Source of the DNA: a virus
Virus record (IMG/VR): IMGVR_UViG_3300025736_000078
Coordinates: 1-37,597 of that record
DNA: 37,597 bases
Direction: 5' to 3' (one strand)
Shown: positions 8,747 to 16,525 of the stretch, piece by piece
Position numbering within the stretch: the stretch's first letter is position 1
Layout of the letters: every line of letters begins with the position of its first letter
Notes under the pieces: model-generated
What the model was told of the DNA's origin: nothing
What the model saw: only the letters and a program-made list of their open reading frames with translations
Database searches by the model: none
Made by a program: the position numbers and the translations under genes

Positions 8747-9154
8747 TTAACCGTCCTGAGCAACGAGTTCAAGCCTAACCATAAGTTCCGGGTTATGCTT
8801 TTCATCATCACCAATATCATACGGTCTGCTTGCTAATATATTAACAATGTAAGTATCGCCACCAGAATAGGTTAGAGTTATTTGCTGTTTCCCATGTAAG
8901 GCGGTATGTACTGCTTCTGCGATGCTTCGGGCCGAGGGATAATCTGTGCCTCGAATCTTAACACGAAATACTTTCTGCACCAAGTCTGTTACGCCCGGTG
9001 AGGAATCAGGGACCGCATACAAATCTTCTTCAACAACAGCGCATAAAATAGGTGCGCCTTGGGGTCGCCTTCCCGGAAAAAGATTTGGCGTTAAGCCATA
9101 CATAGTGAGACTTGAGACGTTCGCCCCGATATACTCTGTCAACTCGTTAATCAT
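8747..9154 (-). CDS. Tail terminator-like protein (lambda U-like position)
   Basis: A 135-residue alpha/beta protein. It begins with an INELTEYIGANVSSLTMYGLTPNLFPGRRPQGAPILCAVVEE segment, then RVKIRGTDYPSARSIAEAVHTALHG, and ends with VRLELVAQDG. The pattern of N-terminal helix, PEGxP-type turn, strand with R-x-RG and a helix with A-x-A-x-xH is typical of siphophage minor capsid or tail-completion proteins that cap the tail tube. It overlaps the upstream gene by ATGA (9151-9154). It is placed just before the tail tube gene, as expected for the terminator ring protein. Family assignment is by pattern and gene order. Confidence 0.75.
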   Translation of the reverse strand: MINELTEYIGANVSSLTMYGLTPNLFPGRRPQGAPILCAVVEEDLYAVPDSSPGVTDLVQKVFRVKIRGTDYPSARSIAEAVHTALHGKQQITLTYSGGDTYIVNILASRPYDIGDDEKHNPELMVRLELVAQDG

Positions 9155-9675
9155 CTCAACCTCTTTTGTAGCGGCCTGAGTGCGATAGAAATATAATTTT
9201 TCCAGAACTCCATGAGTTTATTCTCAAGGAAATTCTTTTTTGTTTTATGAGTTTCATGTTGCACGGTAGAATAAGGTGCGTTCATCCCGAGAATTAAATC
9301 TAATCGCTTCGGGAATATCTTCTCTGTATGAGTCTTTGTAATGAAGTTTCTCAAAACTCTTTTCCCGGCTCCCTTAACAAATCTACGATACCTTTCAGAT
9401 GTGGCAACAAGCTTCTTGTTTACGAATGCGCTCATAGAGCCTACCATTGCTGAAGTATCGACAGGAGCTTGAGGGGCTTTCTCTGCAATATCGGTTATAA
9501 ACTGATTTGCGGAAAGCGTAAGTCCCTCAGTCAAGTCGTCAACAGAATCCTTTGTCACAAGCTTGTCAAAGCGCTTCATAAAGTCTCTGGCATCAAGTTC
9601 CATATTAATCCCCAAGGAACTATTGAACCCTGCAACACCCTTTCTGTTTGAGATATTTCCAATCACTCTTGCCAT
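9151..9675 (-). CDS. Neck/tail completion protein, HK97 gp10-like
   Basis: A 174-residue protein with a basic C-terminus. The start is taken as the ATG at 9675, which shares a base with the upstream stop (TAATG); an in-frame TTG 12 bases earlier has no advantage. Features: an ELDARDFMKRFDKL helix, TLSANQFITDIAEKAPQAPVDTSAMVGS (the APVDTG/S-like loop usual in gp10/minor tail proteins), then a mobile basic region and a terminal helix. HK97 gp10-like proteins join head and tail. It lies between the head-closure and tail-terminator genes, which agrees with this role. Confidence 0.75.
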   Translation of the reverse strand: MARVIGNISNRKGVAGFNSSLGINMELDARDFMKRFDKLVTKDSVDDLTEGLTLSANQFITDIAEKAPQAPVDTSAMVGSMSAFVNKKLVATSERYRRFVKGAGKRVLRNFITKTHTEKIFPKRLDLILGMNAPYSTVQHETHKTKKNFLENKLMEFWKNYISIALRPLQKRLR

Positions 9676-10010
9676 TAAGCCACCCAAATTTCAATATATT
9701 TCGTTGAAAAGTCTTTTTTCTTAACAATCTGTATTATTGCATGGTCCACACCATCAAAGATAACCAAATCCTCATAGGCGATATATCCCGTTCCTCTCGC
9801 AGAGAAGCCAGTCCTGAGAATAGTCCTGTTCCTGAGAGATATTTTCGCCCGGCTAATAACTTGTTCCCCCGAATCATCGATGGCCTGACGATTCTTATAA
9901 TCAACTCTTGCCCTTAAAGAAATATCTGTTGTCGGGTTTTTTGACTGGAATCTATCAGTTCCATTAAACTGTTTCAAGGTAATGGTATCTGTAAGGTAAG
10001 GCCCTATCAT
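9675..10010 (-). CDS. Head closure (head-tail joining) protein
   Basis: A 111-residue beta-barrel-type protein: TDTITLKQFNGTDRF, then ISLRARVDYKNRQAIDDSGEQVISRAKISL, GTGYIAYEDLVIFDG and a C-terminal IQIVKKKDFSTKYIEIWVA strand. The pattern is that of small siphophage head-closure proteins, with a central R-x-I-xx-SGE...ISR-A loop. It is TAATG-coupled to the next gene and starts 3 nt downstream of the acidic protein gene. No other motif is seen. Alternative: a generic head-tail adaptor; the position between adaptor and neck proteins supports closure. Confidence 0.75.
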   Translation of the reverse strand: MIGPYLTDTITLKQFNGTDRFQSKNPTTDISLRARVDYKNRQAIDDSGEQVISRAKISLRNRTILRTGFSARGTGYIAYEDLVIFDGVDHAIIQIVKKKDFSTKYIEIWVA

Positions 10011-10013
10011 AGT

Positions 10014-10415
10014 TTAACCCTTTTTTGCGTGTTGTCTGCAATATAATTCTGATTGTCCAAATCCTGCAACTCTTTTGCACCGATTCCCGGAAGCTGTTAT
10101 AGATATACAGAGTCCCGGTTCTTTATCTTCTTCTTCTTCCTCAACCTCTGTTTCATCGTCCTCGGCTTCGCCAGTAGCCTCTCTCGTAGCTTTTTCAAAT
10201 TCATCTTCCTGCGGAGTTTCCTGCGGAGCTTCCGTCAGTTCGGCAGTTTTGGCTTGAGGTTTATCGGCTTCCTTTTTTGGTTTAGTTATACCGAGTTCTT
10301 CAAGCTCCAATTTCTTTCTTTCAGGTGTTTTAAAAGGGTCGTTAAGAATACGGTCCTTTGCTCTATCAATCTCAAAGACACCTTCTTTGTTCAGGTCAGA
10401 CATCGAAATTCCCAT
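10014..10415 (-). CDS. Acidic protein with C-terminal zinc-binding motif (DUF5763-like)
   Basis: A 133-residue protein in three parts: a helical N-terminus with PERKKLELEELGI; a long disordered Glu-rich stretch (about residues 50-100, with a run of five Glu); and a 35-residue C-terminal motif, C-x9-C-x12-C-x2-H (GLCISITASGNRCKR...YCRQH). The last part matches the small zinc-binding motif in DUF5763-type proteins, recognised from memory. ATG start behind a strong AAAGGAG. It lies in the head-completion block. The function is unknown; an extended acidic linker plus zinc knuckle suggests a nucleic-acid or protein tether in the head. Confidence 0.75.
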   Translation of the reverse strand: MGISMSDLNKEGVFEIDRAKDRILNDPFKTPERKKLELEELGITKPKKEADKPQAKTAELTEAPQETPQEDEFEKATREATGEAEDDETEVEEEEEDKEPGLCISITASGNRCKRVAGFGQSELYCRQHAKKG

Positions 10416-10451
10416 TACTTACTCCTTTCAAGTTTTTTATAATAATCCCTC

Positions 10452-11033
10452 TTAGCTATGCCCGTGATAACGGATATGTACTTGTATAGTAGCACTTGCC
10501 GTCTCACATTTGGCTCTATAGTAAATTGTCTCACCAGCGGGTACATGTTCAGCCCTAAGCCTTACCTGTTGTGTTGTTCCAATCTTAGTATCCTGTGCCA
10601 TAAATCGCTGTCTTGATACTATTGTGTGTGCATCCCCATATGCAACCTCCACCATGTACACCTTATCCTTCACTGATGAGTTTTCCACCATCATGGAAGA
10701 ACCGTGTACACCCGCTATAACTCCCTTAGACGATAAGGTAACGCTATTATTATCCACTATTTCTGCCCACTCGCCCCAGACATTATTGGTTCCACCGGCT
10801 GTGAGAGTCACAGTCTCATCGGTATCTTCCGGGAAGATGGTAGTAATATGTTCAGACTCTAATACAAGCTTGTCCACCTTCACATCTACAACAGCAAGTT
10901 CCGCTCCAGTGGAGGCATCATAAGCCACATTCGCATTATCAGCCTGTGTCCTCGACTGTGCCTGTGATATATTATTAAGTGCTGTTATTTCTGCACTCGT
11001 GGCAACGCCACTAATAACTTTTAAATTTTTCAT
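10452..11033 (-). CDS. Hypothetical virion protein, beta-rich
   Basis: A 193-residue protein. After an N-terminal helix (SAEITALNNISQAQSRTQADN) it is almost entirely beta: TVTLTAGGTNNVWGEWAEI, SKGVIAGVHGSSMMVENSSVKDKVYMVEVAYGD, ending VHIRYHGHS. There is no signal peptide or enzyme motif. The composition and an internal W-G-E-W plus G-V-HGSSM pattern look like a surface-exposed structural protein such as a head fibre or decoration. It is cotranscribed between the adaptor and the acidic protein. I do not recognise a family with certainty. Confidence 0.65.
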   Translation of the reverse strand: MKNLKVISGVATSAEITALNNISQAQSRTQADNANVAYDASTGAELAVVDVKVDKLVLESEHITTIFPEDTDETVTLTAGGTNNVWGEWAEIVDNNSVTLSSKGVIAGVHGSSMMVENSSVKDKVYMVEVAYGDAHTIVSRQRFMAQDTKIGTTQQVRLRAEHVPAGETIYYRAKCETASATIQVHIRYHGHS

Positions 11034-11040
11034 ATTTCAC

Positions 11041-11520
11041 CTATGTTGCAGAGTTAGGGTCACGGTCAAGATTACCAAAAGCATCATAGCTTGTATTTTC
11101 TTCCTCATCTCTTTCCAGAGGAAGAATATATAGAGCGGTTTCTGTTGAATAATCACGAAGAAGTTCGTAGACGATGGGGGGAATGGCAATACCTTCAGTC
11201 TCACGATAAGTTTCTTTCACGATACCGGCAACCTTAACTCCCTGAGCCTGTAATCCAACACGAAGGTCGAGGTCTGGCTGATGCTGAAGGAGAAAAAGTG
11301 CATACTCAGATTGAGCATCTTTCATGTCTTGAGTAACAACTGCCGGGAAAGAGAACGCAGGGGTTCCGGTGAGCCATTTAAAAGCAGTAATGAGAGCCGG
11401 TATATTGTCAGAGCCATCGTCTGTCCACCATTCCCCGGCCTTGACACGCCCTTCCATATAGGAATTTGCCTCGGCTTCAGATTCCCAACTATTTGTTCCA
11501 ATAACAATCGTTGCCGCCAT
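11041..11520 (-). CDS. Head-tail adaptor (DnaT-like connector fold)
   Basis: A 159-residue protein with the pattern of siphophage adaptor/head-completion proteins often annotated as DnaT-like: N-terminal strand (AATIVIGTNSWESEAEANSYME), a helix with ALITAFKWLTGTPAFSFPAV, then QDMKDAQSEYALFLL. The EANSYME...W...ALI-xA-xxL-x(G)...P-xx(V)-xxA-xxEYAL succession is characteristic. It normally sits immediately downstream of the major capsid gene. Here 11 kb of other genes separate them, which marks that segment as an insertion. ATG start with ATAGGAG. Confidence 0.75.
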   Translation of the reverse strand: MAATIVIGTNSWESEAEANSYMEGRVKAGEWWTDDGSDNIPALITAFKWLTGTPAFSFPAVVTQDMKDAQSEYALFLLQHQPDLDLRVGLQAQGVKVAGIVKETYRETEGIAIPPIVYELLRDYSTETALYILPLERDEEENTSYDAFGNLDRDPNSAT

Positions 11521-11529
11521 GATTATCTC

Positions 11530-11892
11530 CTATGACATTGTTCCGTAATATGCCTTAACTGCTACTGTTGCAACTGAGCCTGAAGGGATAACAAATCCGC
11601 TTACAAGGATGTAAGGAGGCACTTTCCCCGAGTAATTCAAAAGAGTTGTTCCGTCAGTAGAAATTGTTGTGTCTAAATCATCTGCGGCAATATTGTCATA
11701 TCCTACACCGTCAAGACTACCTTGCACCCTGCCTGTAACAGACTCGCCACTCGCAAGACCGGCTACCGTTACCTGAACCCATAAATCTCCAGAAAATGGG
11801 CATTTAATAGCTTCCGTTAAGCCATCGGTAAGAGGGAGAGAGATTGCGGCAAGGGTATTAAAATTCTGATAAGCATAATCATTCAAATTCAT
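11530..11892 (-). CDS. Hypothetical beta-rich virion protein
   Basis: A 120-residue protein rich in Gly, Ser and Thr with alternating beta strands: ISLPLTDG, CPFSGDLWVQVTVAGL, VTGRVQGSLDGVGYDNI, ending VATVAVKAYYGTMS. The WVQV...V-x-GSLDG-xxYDNI pattern resembles small phage decoration or stabilising proteins. ATG start with AAAGGAA. It is the first structural-looking gene after the sugar gene block and leads into the adaptor gene. The function is inferred only from composition and position. Confidence 0.6.
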   Translation of the reverse strand: MNLNDYAYQNFNTLAAISLPLTDGLTEAIKCPFSGDLWVQVTVAGLASGESVTGRVQGSLDGVGYDNIAADDLDTTISTDGTTLLNYSGKVPPYILVSGFVIPSGSVATVAVKAYYGTMS

Positions 11893-11893
11893 T

Positions 11894-12199
11894 TTAATTA
11901 TTCCTTTCTATGTAGGCTTCGATACGTCCCATACCTTTATTAATATCATTAAGATTGATAATAAATATTTTTTGACCTTCACTGATAATATTAAGTTTTT
12001 CTACCACGCTATTTATGTCCATATCATGTTTTTCTTGGACTACTTCAATTTCTCGCTTGTTGGTTTCGGCACATTGAAGGGCTTCTAATACAACAGATTT
12101 GTTCGATGCCCTTCCACCGACATAAGTTAAGGCCATAATAAGTACTACAATAATGCTGATAAATACCTTACGGTCCCAAGAATCCGGTGCGTACCCCAT
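11894..12199 (-). CDS. Small membrane-anchored coiled-coil protein (possible holin or spanin-like)
   Basis: A 101-residue protein. Residues 11-29 (KVFISIIVVLIMALTYVGG) form one clear transmembrane helix. The rest is a charged helical tail with a heptad-like pattern, VEKLNIISEGQKIFIINLNDINKGMGRIEAYI. A single N-terminal helix with a coiled-coil tail occurs in class III-like holins, i-spanins and small phage membrane proteins. No endolysin is seen near it, so a lysis role is unproven. It is 1 nt from the last sugar gene and 1 nt from the next virion gene, with its own AAGGAG site, so it may belong to either block. Confidence 0.7.
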   Translation of the reverse strand: MGYAPDSWDRKVFISIIVVLIMALTYVGGRASNKSVVLEALQCAETNKREIEVVQEKHDMDINSVVEKLNIISEGQKIFIINLNDINKGMGRIEAYIERNN

Positions 12200-12200
12200 A

Positions 12201-12896
12201 TTACACTCCTTGAATATATTTAACTAACTCATCGTATTTTATCTTTTTAAATACTTTTATGTGCGAATCAGGGTTACAGTTATATATTGGCGGTATATGG
12301 ATACCTTTACAGTGAGTATTTTGGAGTCGTTGGTAGTGCTTATTGAATAAGGTTGTATCAATCCCTATCCGGGTTCCTCGGGGAATATTCCTTAATTCAT
12401 CGGCACGGTAGTATGAGTCTTTTTCGTTCACACCTTCTTTGCATCCGTCAACTCCAAACAAAAATATTTTACTCGGTAAGCCGCTAATTAGTATAGGCAG
12501 GAGCATCGAAAGAGAGTTTATTCTATCGGCCCCAATAGGCTCATATGTAATAAATACCCGTTCTCTGAATTTGTCAAGAAAAACATTGCCTTTATATACG
12601 TAACGTATTGCCTCTATTGTACTTATTAACAGCCTATCCTCTCCCTCTGATAGAAATTTTTCTATATCTATTGCCTTTCTCACAAATTCAAGCGGAGATG
12701 TGCAGTCAATAATATCAAACCTCTTCCCGATTCGCCCTAGAAGGTTGGCCTCAAGAATATTAAAATTATTTATACTTGCAAAACAAATATCCTTCTCTCT
12801 AAACAATTCAATATGTTTTTCGAGTTCTTTTATTGATTTGCCATGCAGGAGAACGCATACAGGCCTATTGTTTATGAGCGCCCTTAATCTTTCCAT
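12201..12896 (-). CDS. DUF115/MptE-like Rossmann protein (putative glycan transferase)
   Basis: A 231-residue Rossmann-like protein. Residues 12-24 (PVCVLLHGKSIKE) form a beta-strand plus phosphate-loop-like turn, followed by LEKHIELFREKDICFASINNF and ILEANLLGRIGKRFDIIDC. This pattern is that of the DUF115/6-hydroxymethylpterin pyrophosphokinase MptE-like fold. The same fold occurs in Maf flagellin glycosylation proteins and is close to GT42 sialyltransferases. A later KIFLFGVDGC strand fits the second half of that fold. It overlaps the radical SAM gene by 32 nt. A second protein with this fold lies at the other end of the cluster (20937-22409). Confidence 0.65.
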   Translation of the reverse strand: MERLRALINNRPVCVLLHGKSIKELEKHIELFREKDICFASINNFNILEANLLGRIGKRFDIIDCTSPLEFVRKAIDIEKFLSEGEDRLLISTIEAIRYVYKGNVFLDKFRERVFITYEPIGADRINSLSMLLPILISGLPSKIFLFGVDGCKEGVNEKDSYYRADELRNIPRGTRIGIDTTLFNKHYQRLQNTHCKGIHIPPIYNCNPDSHIKVFKKIKYDELVKYIQGV

Positions 12897-14175
12897 TCTT
12901 TCTCCGATAAAAGTCCTCGTATGTGCCTTCGAGTATTTTTCTTTTAAGCTTTGTCTCTATAATATTAACCATTTCTCCTGAGACATTCTCCCCAAACTTA
13001 TCTTCGAGCATGTGAGTAAATCTCATTGTCGAATGATAGTCAATCCACGCCTTATCTCTAAAGGCAAGCACTTCTCTTGCCGAAACATGGTTTGTGGGTA
13101 AAGGCTGAAACTCATAAGAATATTGGGAATAGCCACTATAAGTTCTGGGGAGTTTCCATCTTTTCCATATGGCATATTTCTCAACCTCTGTCTTTGGATA
13201 AGCAACAACGCAGTAAAAGTTAGAGTATTCACAATTCAGCGCTATCGCAAAATCCAAAGTTTCGTGCATAGTTTTCATGTTATCTTCAGGAAATCCTAAC
13301 ATATAATTCCCGAGGACGTTTATGCCGGAGTCTTTAAGCATCTTTACTACATTTTCAATGTCATTGTTTGTGAAAGTACCTTTACTCATTGACTCTCTGA
13401 TTCCCTGATTCCCGGATTCTATTCCGAGGCATATCCAATTTATACCGGCTTTTCTCATAAGCGGATATATATCGAGTTTCCACATAGTATCAATTCTGCC
13501 GTATCCCCAAATATTAAGGCCGGTCATTCCATTGGATATTATTTCCTCACAGAATTTTTGGAGCCAGTTCTGATTAATAATAAACAACTCATCCATAATC
13601 TTTATGTGACGTACACCATTGTCGTACAGAACCTTGAGGTCACTTATAACCTCATTAACTCCACGCCTTTTATATTTCTCTCCATAATATCCTTTTATAG
13701 CACAGAATTTACATGAGTATGGACATGAGATTGATGTATGTAGTGTTCCGTAAGGTGAACGTCTCTCAAGTCCCCATGCTTGCCAATTATGGCATTGATA
13801 TTTTGATAAATCAAAAAGGTCCCATGCAGGAGTAATGTTTAGCGGAGAGAAGTTTAGTTTATTATGGACAGTAATATCTCCGTAAAGTGCCGAAGATGTT
13901 TTGGTAAATATTTTATTTATACCTTCCTGTTCCTGAATAAACGCAGAAGGATGCACCCCTGTTGGCCATATTTCTATTTTGTCGCACCCCATAAGCTTCC
14001 TGAGTTCATTTTTTTTTTCAACTGCCATGTCAAAAACTGTGACCTTATGACCTCTCTGCCGCAGATAACTCGCTCTCGTAGCCATCCAATGAGGCGGTTC
14101 TATTGCAGACAACATATTAAGGCTCTGATAGTTTTTAACCTTAGAGCTTGGCCGTATCAATCCGATTGTATCCAT
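12865..14175 (-). CDS. Radical SAM protein with degenerate B12-binding-type N-domain
   Basis: A 436-residue enzyme. The N-terminal 120 residues look like a cobalamin-binding-type Rossmann domain (IGLIRPSSK...WMATRASYLRQRGHKVTVFDM) but the B12-binding DxHxxG is absent. The radical SAM core starts with CPYSCKFCAI (C151, C155, C158), the CxxxCxxC motif that holds the [4Fe-4S] cluster, then WGYGRIDT, GLESGNQGIRESMSKG and GNYMLGFPEDN, all typical of the B12-type radical SAM superfamily. The substrate is unknown; such enzymes do methylations, epimerisations and ring changes. It overlaps the transketolase C gene by 19 nt. Confidence 0.85.
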   Translation of the reverse strand: MDTIGLIRPSSKVKNYQSLNMLSAIEPPHWMATRASYLRQRGHKVTVFDMAVEKKNELRKLMGCDKIEIWPTGVHPSAFIQEQEGINKIFTKTSSALYGDITVHNKLNFSPLNITPAWDLFDLSKYQCHNWQAWGLERRSPYGTLHTSISCPYSCKFCAIKGYYGEKYKRRGVNEVISDLKVLYDNGVRHIKIMDELFIINQNWLQKFCEEIISNGMTGLNIWGYGRIDTMWKLDIYPLMRKAGINWICLGIESGNQGIRESMSKGTFTNNDIENVVKMLKDSGINVLGNYMLGFPEDNMKTMHETLDFAIALNCEYSNFYCVVAYPKTEVEKYAIWKRWKLPRTYSGYSQYSYEFQPLPTNHVSAREVLAFRDKAWIDYHSTMRFTHMLEDKFGENVSGEMVNIIETKLKRKILEGTYEDFYRRKNGKIKGAHKQ

Positions 14176-15047
14176 TCGATTAAGCTCTCCGTGTCAAGAT
14201 GATGGTGCTTGAGAATGTTGTCTCTCCCACCGTAAACGTAATCATATCGGTTCGCTCCAAGGCAAGCGTAATGAATATCTTCATTGACACCGATTGCCTC
14301 GCAAACAGAGCCACACAAACCTTCATAGCAATGCTCGTCAATAACATAGACTTGTTTATCGTCAACCATATCGACAATAGTCTTGGCAGAAAATGGAAGT
14401 TTAAATATTTCTATGACTCCCACATTCTTATGCTTTGCTATCTCCAGAGCCTTGTGAACCATAGCACCGGTTGTAATAATGACCTTTTTGACCCCTTTTT
14501 TATGTTCTATAATACCGCTTTTAAAGGGATGCCTATCTTCATATTCAATATCCGGCAACTCTTTTCTATCAAGCCGAATATACGTTGGGCTTGCTTGCCG
14601 AAGAGAATTAACTGCAAGCCAAGAGGCCATCTCGTTCGATGAGCAGTTATAGACTGTCATGTTTGGCAAAAGTTTCATTATTGCCATATCTTCAACCGCA
14701 TGATGAGTTGGTCCTGAATCAGCATAAGAGAAACCTGAGCCAACACCAACAATAGTGATTGGAATGTTCATAAGGCTTGCAACCACTTTAACCTGCTCGT
14801 AACAGCGTAAAGAGACGAAGGGCATGATAGCATACACGAAGGGATGAAAACCCTCTAATGCCATACCACAGGCCGTCAGAATCGCAGATTGCTCCGCTAT
14901 TCCGGTGTTAATGTAACGATGTGGGAATTCTCTCTTGAAATTATCGAGCGCAGGAGCGCCCATGTCGGCAGATACGACAGCAATTTCATTATGGTTTTCC
15001 TCTGCCAACTCGAATACTCTTTGCCAAAAGGCATCTCTCATAGTCAT
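14157..15047 (-). CDS. Transketolase, C-terminal (pyrimidine-binding) subunit
   Basis: A 296-residue second half of a split transketolase. The ATG at 15047 is chosen because it shares a base with the stop of the N-terminal subunit (TAATG) and has AAAGGA upstream; the in-frame TTG at 15068 is less likely. Motifs: VVSADMGAPALDNF; INTGIAEQSAI, whose Glu (about residue 52) activates thiamine diphosphate; SYADSGPTHHAVEDMAIM; and SPTYIRLDRKELP with the conserved substrate-phosphate Arg region. The C-terminal domain is present. With the neighbouring subunit it forms a complete TPP enzyme that moves a two-carbon ketol unit. Alternatives are DXS-like or other ketol transfer in unusual sugar synthesis. 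Confidence 0.9.
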   Translation of the reverse strand: MTMRDAFWQRVFELAEENHNEIAVVSADMGAPALDNFKREFPHRYINTGIAEQSAILTACGMALEGFHPFVYAIMPFVSLRCYEQVKVVASLMNIPITIVGVGSGFSYADSGPTHHAVEDMAIMKLLPNMTVYNCSSNEMASWLAVNSLRQASPTYIRLDRKELPDIEYEDRHPFKSGIIEHKKGVKKVIITTGAMVHKALEIAKHKNVGVIEIFKLPFSAKTIVDMVDDKQVYVIDEHCYEGLCGSVCEAIGVNEDIHYACLGANRYDYVYGGRDNILKHHHLDTESLIEWIQSD

Positions 15048-15874
15048 TATTCTATTCCTTTCAGGCAAGCAAAGGCTTTCTTAGCATCATCTCCTGATGG
15101 AGCCATGCCATGCCATAGCGGAGCGTTTTCAAGGAAATTAACACCATTACCTTTAACTGTATGACAAATAAACACAGTAGGTCCAGATGTTCTCCCTCTT
15201 GTCCTTAATAATTTTGATGATATATCTTCAATATTATGCCCATCAATATCCTGTGTTTGCCACCCAAAGGCTTTAAACTTTGCACCTAAATCAAGCAATT
15301 GGCACATATCCTCAGTAAAGTCAGTAGCTCCGAGCCGGTTTCTATCAACGAGAGCAACGAGGTTATTAAGATTCTGATGTTTTGCGAGTGTGGCTGACTC
15401 CCATATTGAACCTTCGTAGCATTCAGCATCACCGAGAAGGCAGAACACCATAGGTAACTTCCGCTTCAGTTTCAGAGCTAATGCCATTCCTGCGGCTACT
15501 CCGAGGCCATGCCCGAGACTTCCTGTTGTAAGCTCTACTCCCGGGACCGTTTTTTGTAAATGGACCGCAAAGTGACCATCTTTTTGATTAAATGTTTTAA
15601 GCCAATCTTTCGGGAAAAAGCCCATATCCGCAAGTGTTGTATAGAGTATTGGGCTTGCTTGCCCTTTCGATAAAATAAATCTGTCTCTACCTTCTGCTTC
15701 CGGTTCGAGCGGATTGACATTTAATATACCCCCATGATAAAGAGCAACGAGGATTTCTGCGATACTGAACGAGCTATTTACGTGGCCTGTTCCGGCATCG
15801 CAACACATTTTGAGTGTATCATACTTTATCTGCTCTACTTTCTTACTGAGCAGAGCTATGGTCTTTTCTGACAT
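15047..15874 (-). CDS. Transketolase, N-terminal (TPP-binding) subunit
   Basis: A 275-residue first half of a split transketolase. The ATG at 15874 is preferred over the TTG at 15892 because a GGGGAAGGGG ribosome site lies just upstream. Key motifs are present: AGTGHVNSSFS with the conserved His (about residue 31); RDRFILSKGQASPILYTTL; TTGSLGHGLGVAAG; the TPP motif starting GDAECYEGSIWE (about 148) and ending VDRN; and HTVKGNGVNFLEN before WHG. Nothing essential appears lost, so an active enzyme is predicted. Split transketolases are common in bacterial polysaccharide gene clusters, but rare in a phage late operon. Confidence 0.92.
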   Translation of the reverse strand: MSEKTIALLSKKVEQIKYDTLKMCCDAGTGHVNSSFSIAEILVALYHGGILNVNPLEPEAEGRDRFILSKGQASPILYTTLADMGFFPKDWLKTFNQKDGHFAVHLQKTVPGVELTTGSLGHGLGVAAGMALALKLKRKLPMVFCLLGDAECYEGSIWESATLAKHQNLNNLVALVDRNRLGATDFTEDMCQLLDLGAKFKAFGWQTQDIDGHNIEDISSKLLRTRGRTSGPTVFICHTVKGNGVNFLENAPLWHGMAPSGDDAKKAFACLKGIE

Positions 15875-16214
15875 CTTGAACCCCTTCCCCAACGAGAAGA
15901 TTAATTTTATTTTTTAATGTAATACGTTTCGCATTTACTTTCCGTATTTGTATAGCCCTGAGTCCGACTTCCAGAGGATTATCATCGAGTTCACCCTTAC
16001 GTACCGCAGATTCGAGGTCCCATATCATTGCGTTTATTGCGGTCATTTCATTGAGATAATCAGAGAGGTCTATCTCAGGATGAAGGGATTGTAAATTGGC
16101 ATATCCTTGCCTAAAAAGGTCATGCTCTTTAATGTTCTCTGGCTCACCTATTCTCCGTTCCTTTAAGTGCGCTATAGAAAACCTATCAATAATATCTCCG
16201 GCATCTCTTTTCAT
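15843..16214 (-). CDS. Small helical protein of sugar gene clusters, unknown function
   Basis: A 123-residue, highly charged, all-helical protein. The N-terminus (MKRDAGDIIDRFSIAHLKERRIG), a central AINAMIWDLESAVRKGELDD and a C-terminal RAIQIRKVNAKRITLKNKINLLVGEG segment form a pattern I have seen beside glycosyltransferase and nucleotide-sugar genes, without a known function. No enzyme motif. It overlaps the cupin gene by ATGA (16211-16214) and the transketolase N gene by 32 nt, so it is firmly in the same transcript. It may be an assembly or regulatory partner. The function is not known. Confidence 0.6.
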   Translation of the reverse strand: MKRDAGDIIDRFSIAHLKERRIGEPENIKEHDLFRQGYANLQSLHPEIDLSDYLNEMTAINAMIWDLESAVRKGELDDNPLEVGLRAIQIRKVNAKRITLKNKINLLVGEGVQDVRKDHSSAQ

Positions 16215-16525
16215 AATTCAATCCTTATTGAGTCGTCTGGATGAGGGGTCGATATTGAAATCAATGTCAGCCCTGCCTCTCCTGCTCTCAGCCGGTGAGC
16301 CACATCAGGTTTAATGTGGATAGATACTCCTGCCGCATAACGCTCAGATAGCGTGTCCCACTCAATTATCAATGAGCCATTGAGTACATATAATGTCTCA
16401 TCTTTTTTTTCATGCTTATGGAGACTCGTAAAGTCCCCGGGGTTTATGATGATTATCTTGCCAATATACAAATCATTCTCGGCAATCCAAATCTCACACC
16501 CCCACCTTTTCATTGTTGTTTTCAT
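16211..16525 (-). CDS. Single-domain cupin (sugar isomerase/epimerase-like)
   Basis: A 104-residue single cupin barrel. The start is the ATG at 16525, which shares a base with the stop of the radical SAM gene (TAATG). Motif 1 is PGDFTSLHKHEKKDETLYVLNGSLII, with metal-ligand His/His/Glu in HKHEKKDE. Motif 2 is the IKPDVAHRL stretch with the last His. The resemblance is to the cupin domain of mannose-6-phosphate isomerase and small sugar-handling cupins (W-G-x-EIWI start, ISTPHPDD end). Likely role: isomerisation or epimerisation of a phosphosugar or nucleotide sugar in the pathway, or a metal-dependent sensor. Reaction not determined. Confidence 0.8.
   Translation of the reverse strand: MKTTMKRWGCEIWIAENDLYIGKIIIINPGDFTSLHKHEKKDETLYVLNGSLIIEWDTLSERYAAGVSIHIKPDVAHRLRAGEAGLTLISISTPHPDDSIRIEL

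Noticed and set aside
10053-10442. Long plus-strand reading frame opposite the acidic protein gene
   Set aside because: It is an antisense shadow of the Glu-rich stretch (giving Ser/Phe-rich protein), with no ribosome site. The minus-strand gene has a strong start and a recognisable motif.
12700-14642. Several plus-strand frames of 90-150 residues in the sugar island
   Set aside because: All lie opposite real minus-strand enzymes, have low-complexity hydrophobic translations and lack ribosome sites.
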